Shown: piece after piece, positions 21,965 through 32,981 of the stretch
How the letters are laid out: each line of letters opens with the position of its first letter
How positions within the stretch are numbered: the stretch's first letter is position 1
Assembly: GCA_033819885.1 (NCBI GenBank)
Contig: JAQYUZ010000043.1
Coordinates: 62,001 to 126,000, forward strand
Origin: Microbotryomycetes sp. JL201
Lineage: Eukaryota; Basidiomycota; Microbotryomycetes
Direction of reading: 5' to 3'
DNA: 64,000 bases
Program-made: the position numbers and the translations under genes
The notes under the pieces: generated by a model
What the model saw: only the letters and a program-made list of their open reading frames with translations
Database searches by the model: none
Told to the model about the DNA's origin: nothing

Positions 21965-23531
21965 ATGTCTCTGTCGACAGCGAGCAGCTCCTGCTCGTCT
22001 GCGAGCCTCGCTACAGCGCCATCGACGCCGCCTCTCGCACCTCCATCGCCACGTGGAAACAAAAACAACGCAGAAAAGGTCGATTTGACCCCGTCCGACG
22101 TCAAGGATGAGCGTCCGCTGAAGCGTTCGAGACTCGACGACAATTCGACCGCTCCAAGCTCGAGCAAGGTCTACACGACAACGCTCCCGTACAACAAAGG
22201 CTTGCACTTGGCCCCAATGGTCAGAATTGGCACACTCCCAGTCAGGCTAGTGGGTAAGCCCCTTGGCTCAATCGGACGCTCTCAGCCGCCACCGCCGCCG
22301 TTTGACTGACACATGACATTCGATCACGCCTGCGCGCCATCGCACACACACGCAGCCCTCGAACACGGCGCATCGATCGTGTGGGGACCAGAAATCGTAG
22401 ACAAGGCCATCATTGGAGCAGAGCGGGTCGTAGATGGTCAGTTGTGCACAGATGGCCTATTGCCCGTGGCCCACTTGCTGACCTTTGCACTCGCGCCAGC
22501 TTCGTCTGGCACAATCAAGTACATCAAGAACAACCGACAAGTTTGGGAGACGCACCCGATCGAGAAATCAAGACTCATCTTTCAACTCGGCTCGAGCGAC
22601 CCAGACCTTGCCGTCCAAGCGGCCAAAGTGGTCGAGCAAGACGTTGGAGGCATCGGTCTCAACTGTGGGTGCCCTAAGCACTTTTCAATCCAGGCTGGCA
22701 TGGGAGCCGCATTACTGAAGGAGCCTCGAAAGCTGTGCTCGGTCAGCTTCTGCCGCAACCGAAGCCGCCGTCTGAAGCTGACCACTGTTCTTCGGACCAG
22801 ATTCTTCACGCACTCGTTACCAACTTGTCTGTGCCGATTGACGTCAAAATTCGATTGTTTGACGAACCTCAGGAAACGTTCGACCTCGTGGAACAGTTGC
22901 TCGACACTGGTGTGTCTGCGCTGACGGTTCATTGTCGAACGAAGGAAATGAGGTCGCGCGAACCTGCCATGCTCGACCGGTTAAGCGATATCGTCAAAAT
23001 TGGTCAACGTAAACGCATCCCCGTCATTGCCAACGGCGATTGTTTTTCGGTGCAAGACAAGGACAATATTAGACAGTTGACCGGAGTCGACGCCATTATG
23101 ATCGCGAGGGGGGCCGAAGCCAATCCCAGCTGTTTCGACGAACGAGGGTACCGAGATTTGGTTGACGACGTGATTCCTCGGATTCTGAAAATTGTGGGTT
23201 GGCATGCCGTTCAGCAACACAAGGTCAGACGCCATCTGACGTGCGTTGGTACATTGTGATGCAGGCCATCAAGACTAATCAACCTTTCGGCAACATCAAA
23301 TACATACTCAATTCGCTTGATTTGACGAAATCGTCCGTCAACAGACCGCGCGACGCCAGAACAAAGATCAAACTCGGCATCAACCAAGCAAAGACTTATG
23401 AGCAAATGATGACAGTCGTCGGCTTGGACGCAGACCAAGTTGTGCAGGAAGTCAAGCAGTGCAGTTTGGAGCATCTTGTGCCTAGATGGAACGAGAGGAG
23501 GAAGGATATTGCTACATCGGACTCTATGTAG
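21965..23531 (+). CDS. DUS2: tRNA-dihydrouridine(20) synthase Dus2/Smm1
   Basis: Flavoenzyme reducing uridine 20 in the tRNA D-loop with NAD(P)H and FMN. Five exons join in frame. A Ser/Pro-rich N-terminal extension is followed by the TIM barrel: LHLAPMVRIGTLPVRLVA, then ALEHGASIVWGPE; SRLIFQLGSSDPDLA; GLNCGCPKHFSIQAGMGAA with the catalytic cysteine in NCGCPK; then VKIRLFDE, LTVHCRTKEMRSREPA and VIANGDC, and IMIARGAEANPS for FMN binding. The C-terminal helical domain ends in ATSDSM. The order and spacing match Dus2 rather than Dus1, Dus3 or Dus4. An in-frame ATG at 21890 would add a basic, hydroxylated leader (MLTRSISLVSSILHPCRT) that could target mitochondria. The fourth intron is only about 40 bases. 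Confidence 0.92.
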
Positions 23532-23897
23532 TCACGTGACTTGGTGACATGCACATTTTGATATCACGAGCCACGTGACATCTCGAGATGGGTAGTCAGC
23601 AACGTCGTCTTGCCTCGAGCGCCACGTCGTTTGCATGGCATGACATGTCTCACTTGTCGAGCGCACTGACCTTTTGACGCGCGCGCGGGCCCGTGTGATC
23701 TGCTGGTCTTGCTGCCGACCTTTCGACGCAGGAACCGCCGCTTCCGGGCAAAACACGCGTCACTTGCCCTGTTCAAGTCTCTGACGTGTCTCTCCGAACT
23801 GCTTTGTCTCTGCCTGTGCGCCGCGAACCATACAAAACTTGACGCGGCCCGTGCGCGCACCCACTACACTCAGGGCGTCGCCTTGCAACGTCCGATC
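23532..23897. other. intergenic region upstream of the O-fucosyltransferase-like gene
   Basis: DUS2 3' untranslated region and promoter/leader of the next gene, same strand. The downstream frame stays open back to about 23709, but that segment is Cys/Leu/Arg-rich with no family features, so it is taken as untranslated. Nothing else is recognised. Confidence 0.4.
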
Positions 23898-26232
23898 ATG
23901 TCGTCCACGCCAATGCTACCGACATTGAGCTCATCATCAACGTATTCGACCTCGTCAGTAGGCTCGCAAGCGCATCGTCGCGCGACATCGGGTTCGTTCA
24001 GGATCGACGTCGATGCCTCTGCACCTACACTCGATTCGCCGACAAGGTCACCAACGTCAAAGCCCAGGATAAGGCTACGAGACGTTTTTGAAGACGCGTC
24101 GAGCTGGCGCGTTGGAGGAGGATCGTCAGCACCCAAATGGACTGGACTGGCCAAACGCGCGTTGAGCAGCAAACGTACCTTGTTGCTCGTCTTGGGCGCA
24201 CTGTCTCTGTACGTCTTTTCAAGCGCATCAGGCGCCTCATCCGCCAGAAGAGACAAGCTGCCGGATCCGTCGAATGCGACTGTGAACGATCTCGTGCCGG
24301 TCGTCGACCGCGCCGCCATCGACAAGCTGAGGCTGCTCGAGATTCATTTTGGAGCAGATGAAGAGCAAAGTGACGAAAATACAGCACCCGTGGATGGTGT
24401 TGGCAGCAGGGGGCAGGCTGGTCTAAGGCAAGACAGACAAACAACCGAGGACCAAGGTGGCGAACGGCAAGGCACGCGTGATGAAGCGGACGACGACGAC
24501 GACGACGACGCGCCACCAATGGTCGTCGATGTTCCGCAATTCATTAAGCCTGATCCTTCCATGCCGGAACCGCTGGAGAGGGTGCCTGCGAGCTTGCTTG
24601 ACAGTCAAGTCTGTCCCGAAAAGGCCGGCAGACCTTGTTCTTTCTTGCTGGCGGCGTGGCTCGGTAAGCTTTACCCGGCTCTTGCGTCTGACGACTTGTA
24701 TCGTTGTCTCGAGTTTGCTGACCATTCTTTGTGCCGCAGGCGAACAAGAGACAAAGGCTCAGCAACACTTGCACCAGCTCGGCATGCTCGCCATGTCACT
24801 CAATCGTACTCTCGTCTTGCCAAACGTTTCCAAGTCTCGCATGGGCACTTGCTATGCCAACCCATTTGATTTCTACTACAGCGCCACGTCGCTGTCCGAT
24901 TTGGGTATCCCGACGATCACGCACGAAAACTTTGTAGCATGGACATTGCAGCGCGACCCGCCACCAACTGCTCAAGTCATCAGCATGATGAGCGCCAAAT
25001 CGACTTACCCTCAAGGAGCTATCGAGATTGACAGCGCTTCCGACCCGAACCTGGTGCCGAACAAGCCGACGCGCAACTTTTGTCTGAGACCGCCTCGGAC
25101 TCGTCTAGACTTTACAAAGCGGTCGCCACTTGTTATTTACCCACCCGAAGGGTATCACAAGAATGACAACAGTCGACGATCGTTCGGCGAAAGCGCCGTC
25201 AACACACTCAAAAGTCAAGATGTCGCTGCAAGGTCTTCTCGAGCTTTCGTATTTGACGATTCCGAGGACTTGTTGCCCGACGTTTACGCCTTCAACTATG
25301 AGCTCCGATACCCGATGATGTCTCCGGCAGTTGTTACCGCTTTTCAAACCGATTCAACGTCGACGACAAACTCGAACGAGGTTGTACCATTGCCTGAATT
25401 TAGCCATTTTGACTATTCGGACTTGTGGCACGATCTGGCAGACGTCATTGTCGAAAGATTGTCACCGTTTATTGCGATTCACTGGAGAACCGAAACACTG
25501 GTCGCTCAAAACTTGGTTCCTTGCGCCACTCGATTGGTCGACAGACTCGTCAAACTCAAACAACAATACCCAGAAATCAGCAAGGTTTACTTGGCCACGG
25601 ATTATCCTATCGAACCTTTACTCGATTCAGCAAAGGCTGAGTCGACGGTCGCCGCTTTGATTCCTCATTCGGGCACGTTTGCCAAATCAGTTTTGCCTCA
25701 ACATCATGAGGCGTTTAGAACTTTTATCAAATTGTTTGACAAACAATTTGGACGAGGACGAGGACGTGCTCAGTCGCTTGAACTGACGACGTTTGCGCGA
25801 GAGCAAGCGAAACTCGGAGACGAAGTGCCCGACTCTGTCAAAGACAGAATCTTTCCTTTACTGAGAAAGGACGACGACGAAATGGATCAGAGTGCGAATG
25901 ACGGTAACGATCAACAACAAAATAACGAAGTGGACCGCAATGTCGAGTTTGACGTTGGATTGATCGACCCCGGTTTGTACGGTATACTCGACAAGTTGAT
26001 CGTCACTCGATCTCAAGTCTTTTTGACGGGCTTGCCAAGCGGTGGCGGCTCTTCTTCGTCAACCGACAATGCTTGTGCAAAGCTGTCTAGCTTTACGAAT
26101 CAAATGATTGAAGCAAGAGAAAAGCTGGTCCAGCTGCAAAGTGATGGAAAAAGTTCTGGCGATGAGAGAAAAAGAGAAGAGTTGTGGAATACGGTCAATC
26201 ATTGGTCAATGAAGGCAAAATTAGACGATTAG
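23898..26232 (+). CDS. Type II membrane O-fucosyltransferase-like glycosyltransferase
   Basis: Two exons with one 76-base intron (24664-24739) give about 750 residues. Residues ~1-95 are a cytoplasmic Ser/Thr-rich tail, followed by one membrane anchor (RTLLLVLGALSLYVF), so a Golgi or ER type II topology is likely. A variable acidic stem with an Asp run (a GAC microsatellite at 24489-24510) leads to the catalytic region, which has LLAAWLGEQETKAQQHL, the diagnostic FIAIHWRTE (the H-W-R-x-E motif of GDP-fucose O-fucosyltransferase-like enzymes), VYLATDYP, and a late FLTGLPSGGG segment. Fungal members of this family exist but their donor and acceptor are not established, so fucose transfer is only inferred. 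The start is the ATG directly before Ser/Thr-rich sequence. Confidence 0.75.
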
Positions 26233-26392
26233 ACTTATGGGTTGCCGCCCGGGCGCGCGAAACAGAGAAAATAGAAAGGGTGTAGTGTAATAGTCGCAAC
26301 TCGTTAGCATGTCATTCCATCAAATCAACTAGAGAGCCCAAGCAGTCTCGCGTGCCAAAGCATCAGACTCTCGACATTGAACAACCAGACAT

Positions 26393-27550
26393 TTACTTTA
26401 TTCCAAGCGCCACTCCATTTTTGACACAGTCCTTCACAAATGCATCGACCCAAACCTCTTTGTCGGTCCACTCGTATCGTCGCTTGCTAGAGTCGACAGC
26501 GTGTCGGAGCGCATCTCGCATCGTCAATTCTTGCAAACCGCCGAGTAGCAGCCGCAGATCTTTGTCACTCAAACTGAACAAGAGGTCAATCGGTACGTCC
26601 ATACGTTTGAGTGAAGCCGACTCTTTTCGGACGGCCGTGCCAACCAAAATTTGTTTTTGGAATTCCAGGGCTGATGAGCGATCCTGCTTCTTTGACGATG
26701 TTGACAGTTTGAGATGTTGAATTTCTTCGAGTAACGATCTCGTATGTTTTTCGATGACTTGTTCATGTTCTGCTGTTGTCGTCGTCGTCGTTGATGCAAG
26801 GTGAAAATCGAACGTGCCCAAAGGTCGCATCAGGAGCGGATCAGATACGAGTTTGACAGTGTTGATGACGTGCAACAAAGACAACTTGTTGAACGCTTTG
26901 GCTGACAAGATGGATTTGGCCGAACAAGGTGAGAAACAGGTGTCGTCAAGCGTGAGCGCCGTTGTGTTTGAAAACGCATGGGTTGAAGCCAATTCTCGTC
27001 CTGGCCGACTGTCGACAAAGGCCGAGTTTCGAAAGACGACATGTCGGATTTCAAAGTTGATAGGTTCACGTCTTTGTGTTGCCGTATGTCGAAAGGCAAG
27101 GTTTTTGAGCTGCGACAACCAATTGCTCTCGCCGCTCGTCGACAGCGCAAAATCGTCCATTGAAAGGATGAGCGCGTTCGAAACGGTGAGTGAATCCAGA
27201 CTTGCGGTCCCGTCGACAAAAAGCGAGTCGAGTAATTTTGGCAGCGTCCTCGTCACGTTCAACCTGAAGCCAACGAGTCTTGTCGATCGGTCCAATCCGT
27301 CGACAGTGACGTGGCGGACGAGCTTGCGCAAGCCAGGGTTTCGTGACACTGTCCGCCTGAGCGAGTCCATTTGCTTTGTGGATGTCAAGAAAGGACTGTC
27401 GTACAGGCGTTGTTGGCTCCACTGCGCGATGCTCTTGCTGACGAGCGCGACGTTGGCGAGAAGATTCTGATGAGTTGTCGGCTCACGAGTGACGGGCTCG
27501 GTAGCGATTTCGAGGATGTACAAAACAAGTTCTGATGGCAAAAGAGGCAT
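26393..27550 (-). CDS. F-box-like protein, unknown target
   Basis: About 385 residues, essentially one exon. The N-terminus MPLLPSELVLYILEIATEP resembles the start of an F-box (LPxEL...IL..), followed by LLANVALVSKSIAQWSQQRLYDS, typical of the small fungal F-box proteins that link substrates to SCF ubiquitin ligases through Skp1. The remainder has scattered Leu-rich segments (SLDSLTVSNALILSM, LTLDDTCF) that could be degenerate leucine-rich repeats. A good acceptor (CTCCTGCAG) lies four bases before this ATG, so an upstream non-coding exon is likely; the frame extends to 27700 without clear protein features. It is head-to-head with the CSN1 gene. The fold is plausible; the partner is unknown. 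Confidence 0.6.
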   Translation of the reverse strand: MPLLPSELVLYILEIATEPVTREPTTHQNLLANVALVSKSIAQWSQQRLYDSPFLTSTKQMDSLRRTVSRNPGLRKLVRHVTVDGLDRSTRLVGFRLNVTRTLPKLLDSLFVDGTASLDSLTVSNALILSMDDFALSTSGESNWLSQLKNLAFRHTATQRREPINFEIRHVVFRNSAFVDSRPGRELASTHAFSNTTALTLDDTCFSPCSAKSILSAKAFNKLSLLHVINTVKLVSDPLLMRPLGTFDFHLASTTTTTTAEHEQVIEKHTRSLLEEIQHLKLSTSSKKQDRSSALEFQKQILVGTAVRKESASLKRMDVPIDLLFSLSDKDLRLLLGGLQELTMRDALRHAVDSSKRRYEWTDKEVWVDAFVKDCVKNGVALGIK

Positions 27551-28100
27551 CAACCTGCAGGAGCGATTCAGCAAGTCAGTCGAGGTACGTTTTCCCGACG
27601 GACACAGGAAAAGATTGTCAACGTGCCTGCAACTGATACCGCACTGCTTGGCCGACGAATGCTTGTTGACGAGCATGGATGCGAGGCTCCTTAAGAGCAT
27701 AGAGAAGGTCAGTCAAGAAGTGAAAGCCTACCAAAGCCTGCTCGGTTTCATCGAGTCACCTCCGCACGACTTGCGAGCAACAGTCAGCCGCCGGCGCCGG
27801 TCAAGGGTCGACCGGCGCCGGCGCTTGCGAGCCATGCACGAAAGCGGCGCCGGCGGGCGAAGATGGGCACGACAAATCACTACAAGCGCGCCCATGTCAT
27901 TGAACAGCGGACCTCTGATGAGTGTCGCGCAGAGATGCGTCACGTGATCTCATCCAAGGCAAGAAAGTACTTTCGAGACGATGAGCACATATACACACCT
28001 ATCAAGACCACATTGGCACAGTAGAGACAATTGCTCTGGTACAAACGCTGAGGCCCGCGCGCGCTTCGATTCGCCTCGGTTAGGCCGCCCCCACATCGTC
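27551..28100. other. intergenic region between F-box-like gene and CSN1
   Basis: Divergent promoter region of about 550 bases. It includes the probable 5' untranslated exon of the F-box-like gene and a strong GC-rich inverted repeat at 27789-27823. No further coding sequence is supported. Confidence 0.45.
27789..27823. repeat. Perfect GC-rich inverted repeat (hairpin)
   Basis: Two 14-base arms (27789-27802 and 27810-27823, left arm CGCCGGCGCCGGTC) are exact reverse complements around a 7-base loop. It sits between divergent genes. It could be a cruciform, a palindromic regulatory site or an accident of GC-rich sequence. The right arm is followed by a further related GGCGCCGGCGGGC stretch near 27846. 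Confidence 0.75.
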
Positions 28101-29880
28101 ATGGAGGTTGACGGCGAGCACGACGAGCTCAAGCGGCAGGCGCCTTTGACACAGGAAGCCGAGTTGGACGCTGCCGAAGTAGTGCAGGTGCCTGCAGACT
28201 GCCCATTCGAGCTCGAGCAGATCGCGTCGTTGTACACAGGCGAGTGCCTCCCTGGCGACCTCCTTACAGGCGCTGATAGAAAGTATACAGGGCGATCTCG
28301 GATCACACACCTGCTGACGATCGCGGCGCGATGTCCGGCATGGGCTGGCCAAGCGCTGACGCTCGCGTTGGACGCCATCAAGCTTGACACGCTCGACACG
28401 GCATTGTACGAGCACGCGTACGACATGTACAAGCACCACTGTCAGGCTGTCGCAGACGGAACTGTCACGGACCCGCTCGCCAAAGCCTGGTCAGATCAAC
28501 ACTCGCCCGTCCAACTTGATTCTGCATGGCTCGATCGCACGCGCAAAGAGTACGAACAGACGACAGCAAGACTGGAGACTGAGCTCAAGGGCTACACCAC
28601 AAATCTGATCAAAGAGTCAATCAGGGTGCGCCGTGTCGTTTGTCGATCGTTTGCCACTTTGCGACTGAGACGACACCCGGCTTCTTTGCTCTGCAGATGG
28701 CGCATCGCGATTTGGCCAGACATCAGTACAAATCAGGAGACTTGCACGGCGCCATTAGGTCATACTCCAAAAGTCGCGAGTACTGCACCACCAGCCAACA
28801 CGTGCTCGAAATGTGTCTCGGAGTGATCGAGGCAAGCATGCTTTGTCTGTCTCACAGTCGCAATACAGTACTGACACCCATGACAACTGTCATCTAGGTC
28901 GCGCTTGAACTGCCCAACTACTCATTCGTGCGCACGTACGTCGTCAAGGCAGAGTCGGCGCTCGAGGCCATGCACCAGCCAAATCAAAACAAGCCGAGAC
29001 AGCAGCAGGTCAACCTGCCTGGCATGGTCGCTCCAGCTGCTGACCCTGTCGAAGTCGCGAAAGACAAGGAGCGCAAGAGTTTGACAGAAAGACTGACTGT
29101 CGCTGGCGCCGTCGCCATGCTCGGTCAGCGGGCCTACGATCAATGCGCGCTCGCTCTGACTTCGATCGGAAAAGAGGCGCTCGACTCCAAGGAAGGACAT
29201 GTACGTCTGCTCTCGCTTGTCGCGCTTCTCCTCTCGCCCGACAGCTGACCCGGTGCACTCATTCCGCCGTCAAGTTTGTTCCGCCTGCAGACATTGCGCT
29301 GTACGCAGCCATCACCGGTTTGGCCACGTTCACACGCAATGACCTGCGTGCGAGGTTGCTCGACAATGCAAATCTACGACCAATGTTTGACTCGGAGCCG
29401 TATTTGCGCGACATGGTACGCTCATTCTACAGCAACAACTTTAAAGACGGCCTCCAAAGCCTTGAGCGACACAAATTGCGTCAACGACTTGATCCGCACC
29501 TTGAATCTCATTTGGTCGACTTGTACGACATGATACAGTCGCGCGCGATTGTCACGTACTTTACGCCTTTCGCGACCGTGTCGATGCCCCGCATGTCTGA
29601 AGCTTTTGGCTGGTCCGAACAACATTTGCTTGACGCAGTTACCCATTTGATCGATAAAGGTCATCTGCAAGCGCGCATTGATACACGGTCTCGCACATTG
29701 GTTGCCAAAAACAAGGACGCGCGAGTTGAAGCGTTCAAAAACGCTTTGAAGCAAGGCGATCAAATTCAGAGGAAGACATTGGCAAACCAATTGAGGTTGA
29801 AACTGATTCAACATGATCTCGTCGTCAAGATGCCAAGGGCCAAGGACAGCCATCAACAGCAGCACATGATGGAAGCTTGA
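28101..29880 (+). CDS. CSN1: COP9 signalosome subunit 1 (PCI domain)
   Basis: Subunit 1 of the COP9 signalosome, which removes Nedd8 from cullin ubiquitin ligases. Five exons. A GC-AG intron (28240-28290, donor GCGAGT) restores the family motif SLYTGRSRITHLL. A GT-AG intron then leads to MAHRDLARHQYKSGDL, and a second GC-AG intron (28832-28897) joins MCLGVIE to VALELPNYSFV. The TPR-like helices are followed by the C-terminal PCI domain (FVPPADIALYAAITGLATF, then MVRSFYSNNFKDGL, SRAIVTYFTPFATVSM and HLIDKGHLQARID). The length, about 460 residues, fits the family. The proteasome lid subunit Rpn7 is the nearest alternative, but YTGR.RI..L favours CSN1. The 3' end is about 120 bases from the convergent hydrolase gene. 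Confidence 0.9.
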
Positions 29881-29999
29881 TGTAACCGTCTTGATTCGTT
29901 CGGATACTTGCAATTCTGAGGTAGATTGTTGTTCTATATGTCCCTTTTTTCCAGTACATTTCCGATCATTCTTCCTTCTCTCCTCCGCGCGCGGACTGT

Positions 30000-32534
30000 C
30001 TACGTTGGCTCATCGGTCGACGTCACATTCAGCCCTTCCATCTTTCGGTCAACTTCGTCTACGTTTGCGCTCTTGTTCCCGACCACCTCTTCGTCTGGTC
30101 CGCTCGATATCTTTGCCCAACTCGTCAACGCAAAACTCTTGTCCTTTGGCACAACGTCAACGCTTTCGGCACACTTTAAAGCCAATCGCTCATCGAACCA
30201 ACCTGCCACCGAACACAACGGTGGATTCTCTCCTCTAAATTTCCCTTTAAGAAACCCATTCTCTCGAGCCAACGTTCGGTCGTTGATTCTGATCGTTCTA
30301 AACTTTTTCAAATCGTTTGAAAACTTTTCATCAAACTTCATTCGTTCATCCAACCATTTTCTGACGGGTTTCGAGTGCAGTTGACCGATATCGTTTCGAT
30401 CGATTTGACATGCTTGTAATTGATCGACAGGTTCAAGAGGTCTGATTTGACCTTTGATCGAAACCCTTTGTCTCAAAAACCTGTCGGGACCGAACGAAGG
30501 TAAATGTCCAGTGACTTTGATGACGTTTGATGAGGTTGTGGTCGCTCCGTTTCCGGTTGAAGTGTCGGTGTTGATCCCACTGGTCGTCGTAGCTCGATCA
30601 TCGTCATCGTCCTCGTCACTGCCGTTCTCGTCTTCGTCTGATTGATAAGATTGAGAATGCTCTTGCTCGTTGGCTTTTTCGAAATCTGTTGATTCAATCT
30701 TTGGCATCGTTCTAGGCAGGCCATGTTTGAAACTCGTCTTTGAGGACGACAAAGACGATGAGCCAGACTTTGGCGATTTTGGGAAATTTAGATCCTCTCT
30801 GTCGCCATCATGATTGTCACGTTGATGTTTGGCTTCTGAAATGATTCGCTCGTCACGTTTCTTGGCAGCGCTGAGAGCCCACAAACCAAAATTGGCGGCA
30901 CCTCTGTATTGAAATTTGGCCAATGCCGTGATTGATAACGTCGTCGCGACATGACAACCATAGTCAAACACTTGCAGTTGGACTCTGGTCCTATCGTACG
31001 ATTGTTCGAAATGTCTTTTCTGAGATGGGTAATCTTGGAAAACTTGGTCTGAAGGCGCATAGTCATGAGGTCGAGAAATTTTGTGAGCGAGATACACAAT
31101 CTCGTCTCGCAAAAGCTCTGCTGATCCGGCGGCGATGTAAAGCGGCGGTAAACCTCCCAATGAACCTTGGTTGATTGGTGAAACGAGCGGATGGTTCAAC
31201 AGGGCGTTGCTGCAGTACATTTGCATTTGTTCGGGTAAGCCTATCGGATCTTGTTCGCCGACGAGTGTCGTCGTAAACACATTTTGCTCGTCAATGCACG
31301 GTGGCCACTCGAGGCCTGGTCGATAGTGAAAGCCCTTTGAAGGAATGTAATCGCCAGAATCGTCTCCACTTATTGAAGGGAACGAGTGTGCCAAGTCGAC
31401 CCAGGGTGAAATGAGTATGGCTCCCGCAGGTAATGCAATACCCGAATCTCGAAGCAAGACGAGCAGAGACAGGGCCAAACCGCCACCAGCAGAGTCACCT
31501 GCGACGAGAATTTGCGCCGGCTTGAAATTGCCACCTTGCGGGCTGATCAGGTACAGGTAAGACGCAAGTGCGTCGTGCAAGGCACAAGGGAACGGGTATT
31601 GTGGAGCGAGTCGGAGATTGACTGCGAACGCTTTTGCGTTGAGCTTGCGCGCGTGTCGCTGGATCTGGTATCTGTTTTGATGAATCGGTTCAGGGTGAGC
31701 AGACAGAGCTTCGAAGCCGTTAGTCGCCCACCTGTGCGTCTCCAGTGATGAGAAATAATGTGCACCTCCGTGAAAGTAGAGCAGGATCCGATGCTCGTCG
31801 CGGGGCTGATTCTGTCGCCACTGCCTTTGATTTTTCATCTACGAGGAACGGACCCTTTAGAGATCCTGTCTTGAAGGCGGACTGCGTTCACTGTGTACGC
31901 ACCTCTACCCATTCAGCGGTCAAGTCCCTGCCTCGGAGTTGCCACCATGTCGCGCCGCCGACGCGCTCTGCGCCTTTCGGGTCGACGGACAATTGTTGCC
32001 ACAGCAATTTCGCGGCTCGATCTACAGCAAAATCAGGTACTTTCACTATCTGCTTGGACACCCATCTGGGAGTAGGCACTCTCATGGCAGTAAAAGCCTG
32101 CAACTCGGCGACTGATTGTGCGCGCACGCAGATGGAATTCAGTTCACAGTACAAGCAGCAGGTGGACACGTTTTGGACTGACGCGTATGAGTTGACGCAT
32201 ACTGCAAAAAGGTCTTGACGATGGCGACTCCCTCGGCATAGCTGAGCTCTTGGCGTGGATGCCCCAACTTCTTTGCTTGACGGCGTTTCGTCAAGAATTT
32301 GAAGAACGAGGTAAAACCTGGGGATAGGGTAGTGGCTGGAGAAAGTTAGCGGTTCCATGCGAGCATGGCGTGCTGCCGATGGGCTCTATCGCAGTGCGAG
32401 TCGCTCCGCTGTTCGATGACGTCGGCGAACCAAATGTCTGCATCTCTGTATCAAGACTCACCTGTCGGAGCCGTATGAAACGCAACCTTGGTGGTCGACA
32501 GCGGATGCCGTGGTCCGCCAATGTCGGCGGCCAT
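30000..32534 (-). CDS. Alpha/beta hydrolase (HSL / steryl-acetyl-hydrolase-like) with acidic C-terminal extension
   Basis: Hormone-sensitive-lipase-type esterase. Four exons from the ATG at 32534 (MAADIGGPRHPLSTTK): exon 2 begins FTSFFKFLTKRRQAKK and continues HPRQELSYAEGVAIVKTFLQ; exon 3 has AFTAMRVPTPRWVSKQ; the large last exon starts just before ILLYFHGGAHYFSS. Oxyanion motif HGGA and nucleophile motif GDSAGGG are intact; the catalytic His may be in FDYGCHVATT. Family members of this layout deacetylate sterols or hydrolyse other esters. After the ~350-residue hydrolase core comes an unusual tail of about 270 residues: Ser/Lys/Asp-rich, with an acidic DEDENGSDEDDDDD stretch, then a basic segment. 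No membrane segment is certain. The substrate is unknown. Confidence 0.85.
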
Positions 32535-32981
32535 GTTTGTCAGAAACAGAACGCGGGCCATGCGGGCGCACGTCTGATAGATGTCACGTGACTTGATTGC
32601 CCGTCATGAAAATGCAGCACTCACGTCCATGCAATAGGCAGGAACTTGCTGTGCTACTAACCTCTACACGCGCGCGTTATCGGCCCCACGGGTACGTCAT
32701 GACTACTTCGAAATGGAACGCGGCGGTGGCGTGCAGTGTACCAGGGAGAGCGGCAAGGGCAATCGTACTCTTCTCACATCATGTGCTGCAAACATTCACT
32801 GTAAATGTTGCCGATAGTGTGCGGGGAAAAAGGCCCTAAGAAACTTTTGAGGCAGTCTTTCGAGAACCGCTCAGCACCGTCGTTTTCGCAGACGTGCCGA
32901 CTTGCCAGTCAGCCACAAAGCCGACTCTGTGCGCTAGACTGACGGCTCGTGCCCTCTGCATAGAATACACGACTGCGCGAA
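32535..32981. other. divergent promoter region between hydrolase and importin genes
   Basis: Upstream sequence for both genes. Short frames lack protein-like composition. It includes a CACGTGAC palindromic box at about 32584, which could bind a bHLH factor. Nothing else is recognised. Confidence 0.4.

Noticed and set aside
23709-23897. N-terminal extension of the O-fucosyltransferase-like protein
   Set aside because: The frame is open, but the Cys/Leu/Arg-rich sequence does not fit the Ser/Thr-rich cytoplasmic tail of a type II enzyme. The ATG at 23898 is preferred.
24489-24510. GAC microsatellite as a separate repeat element
   Set aside because: It is in frame and codes an Asp run in the stem of the glycosyltransferase-like protein; noted there.
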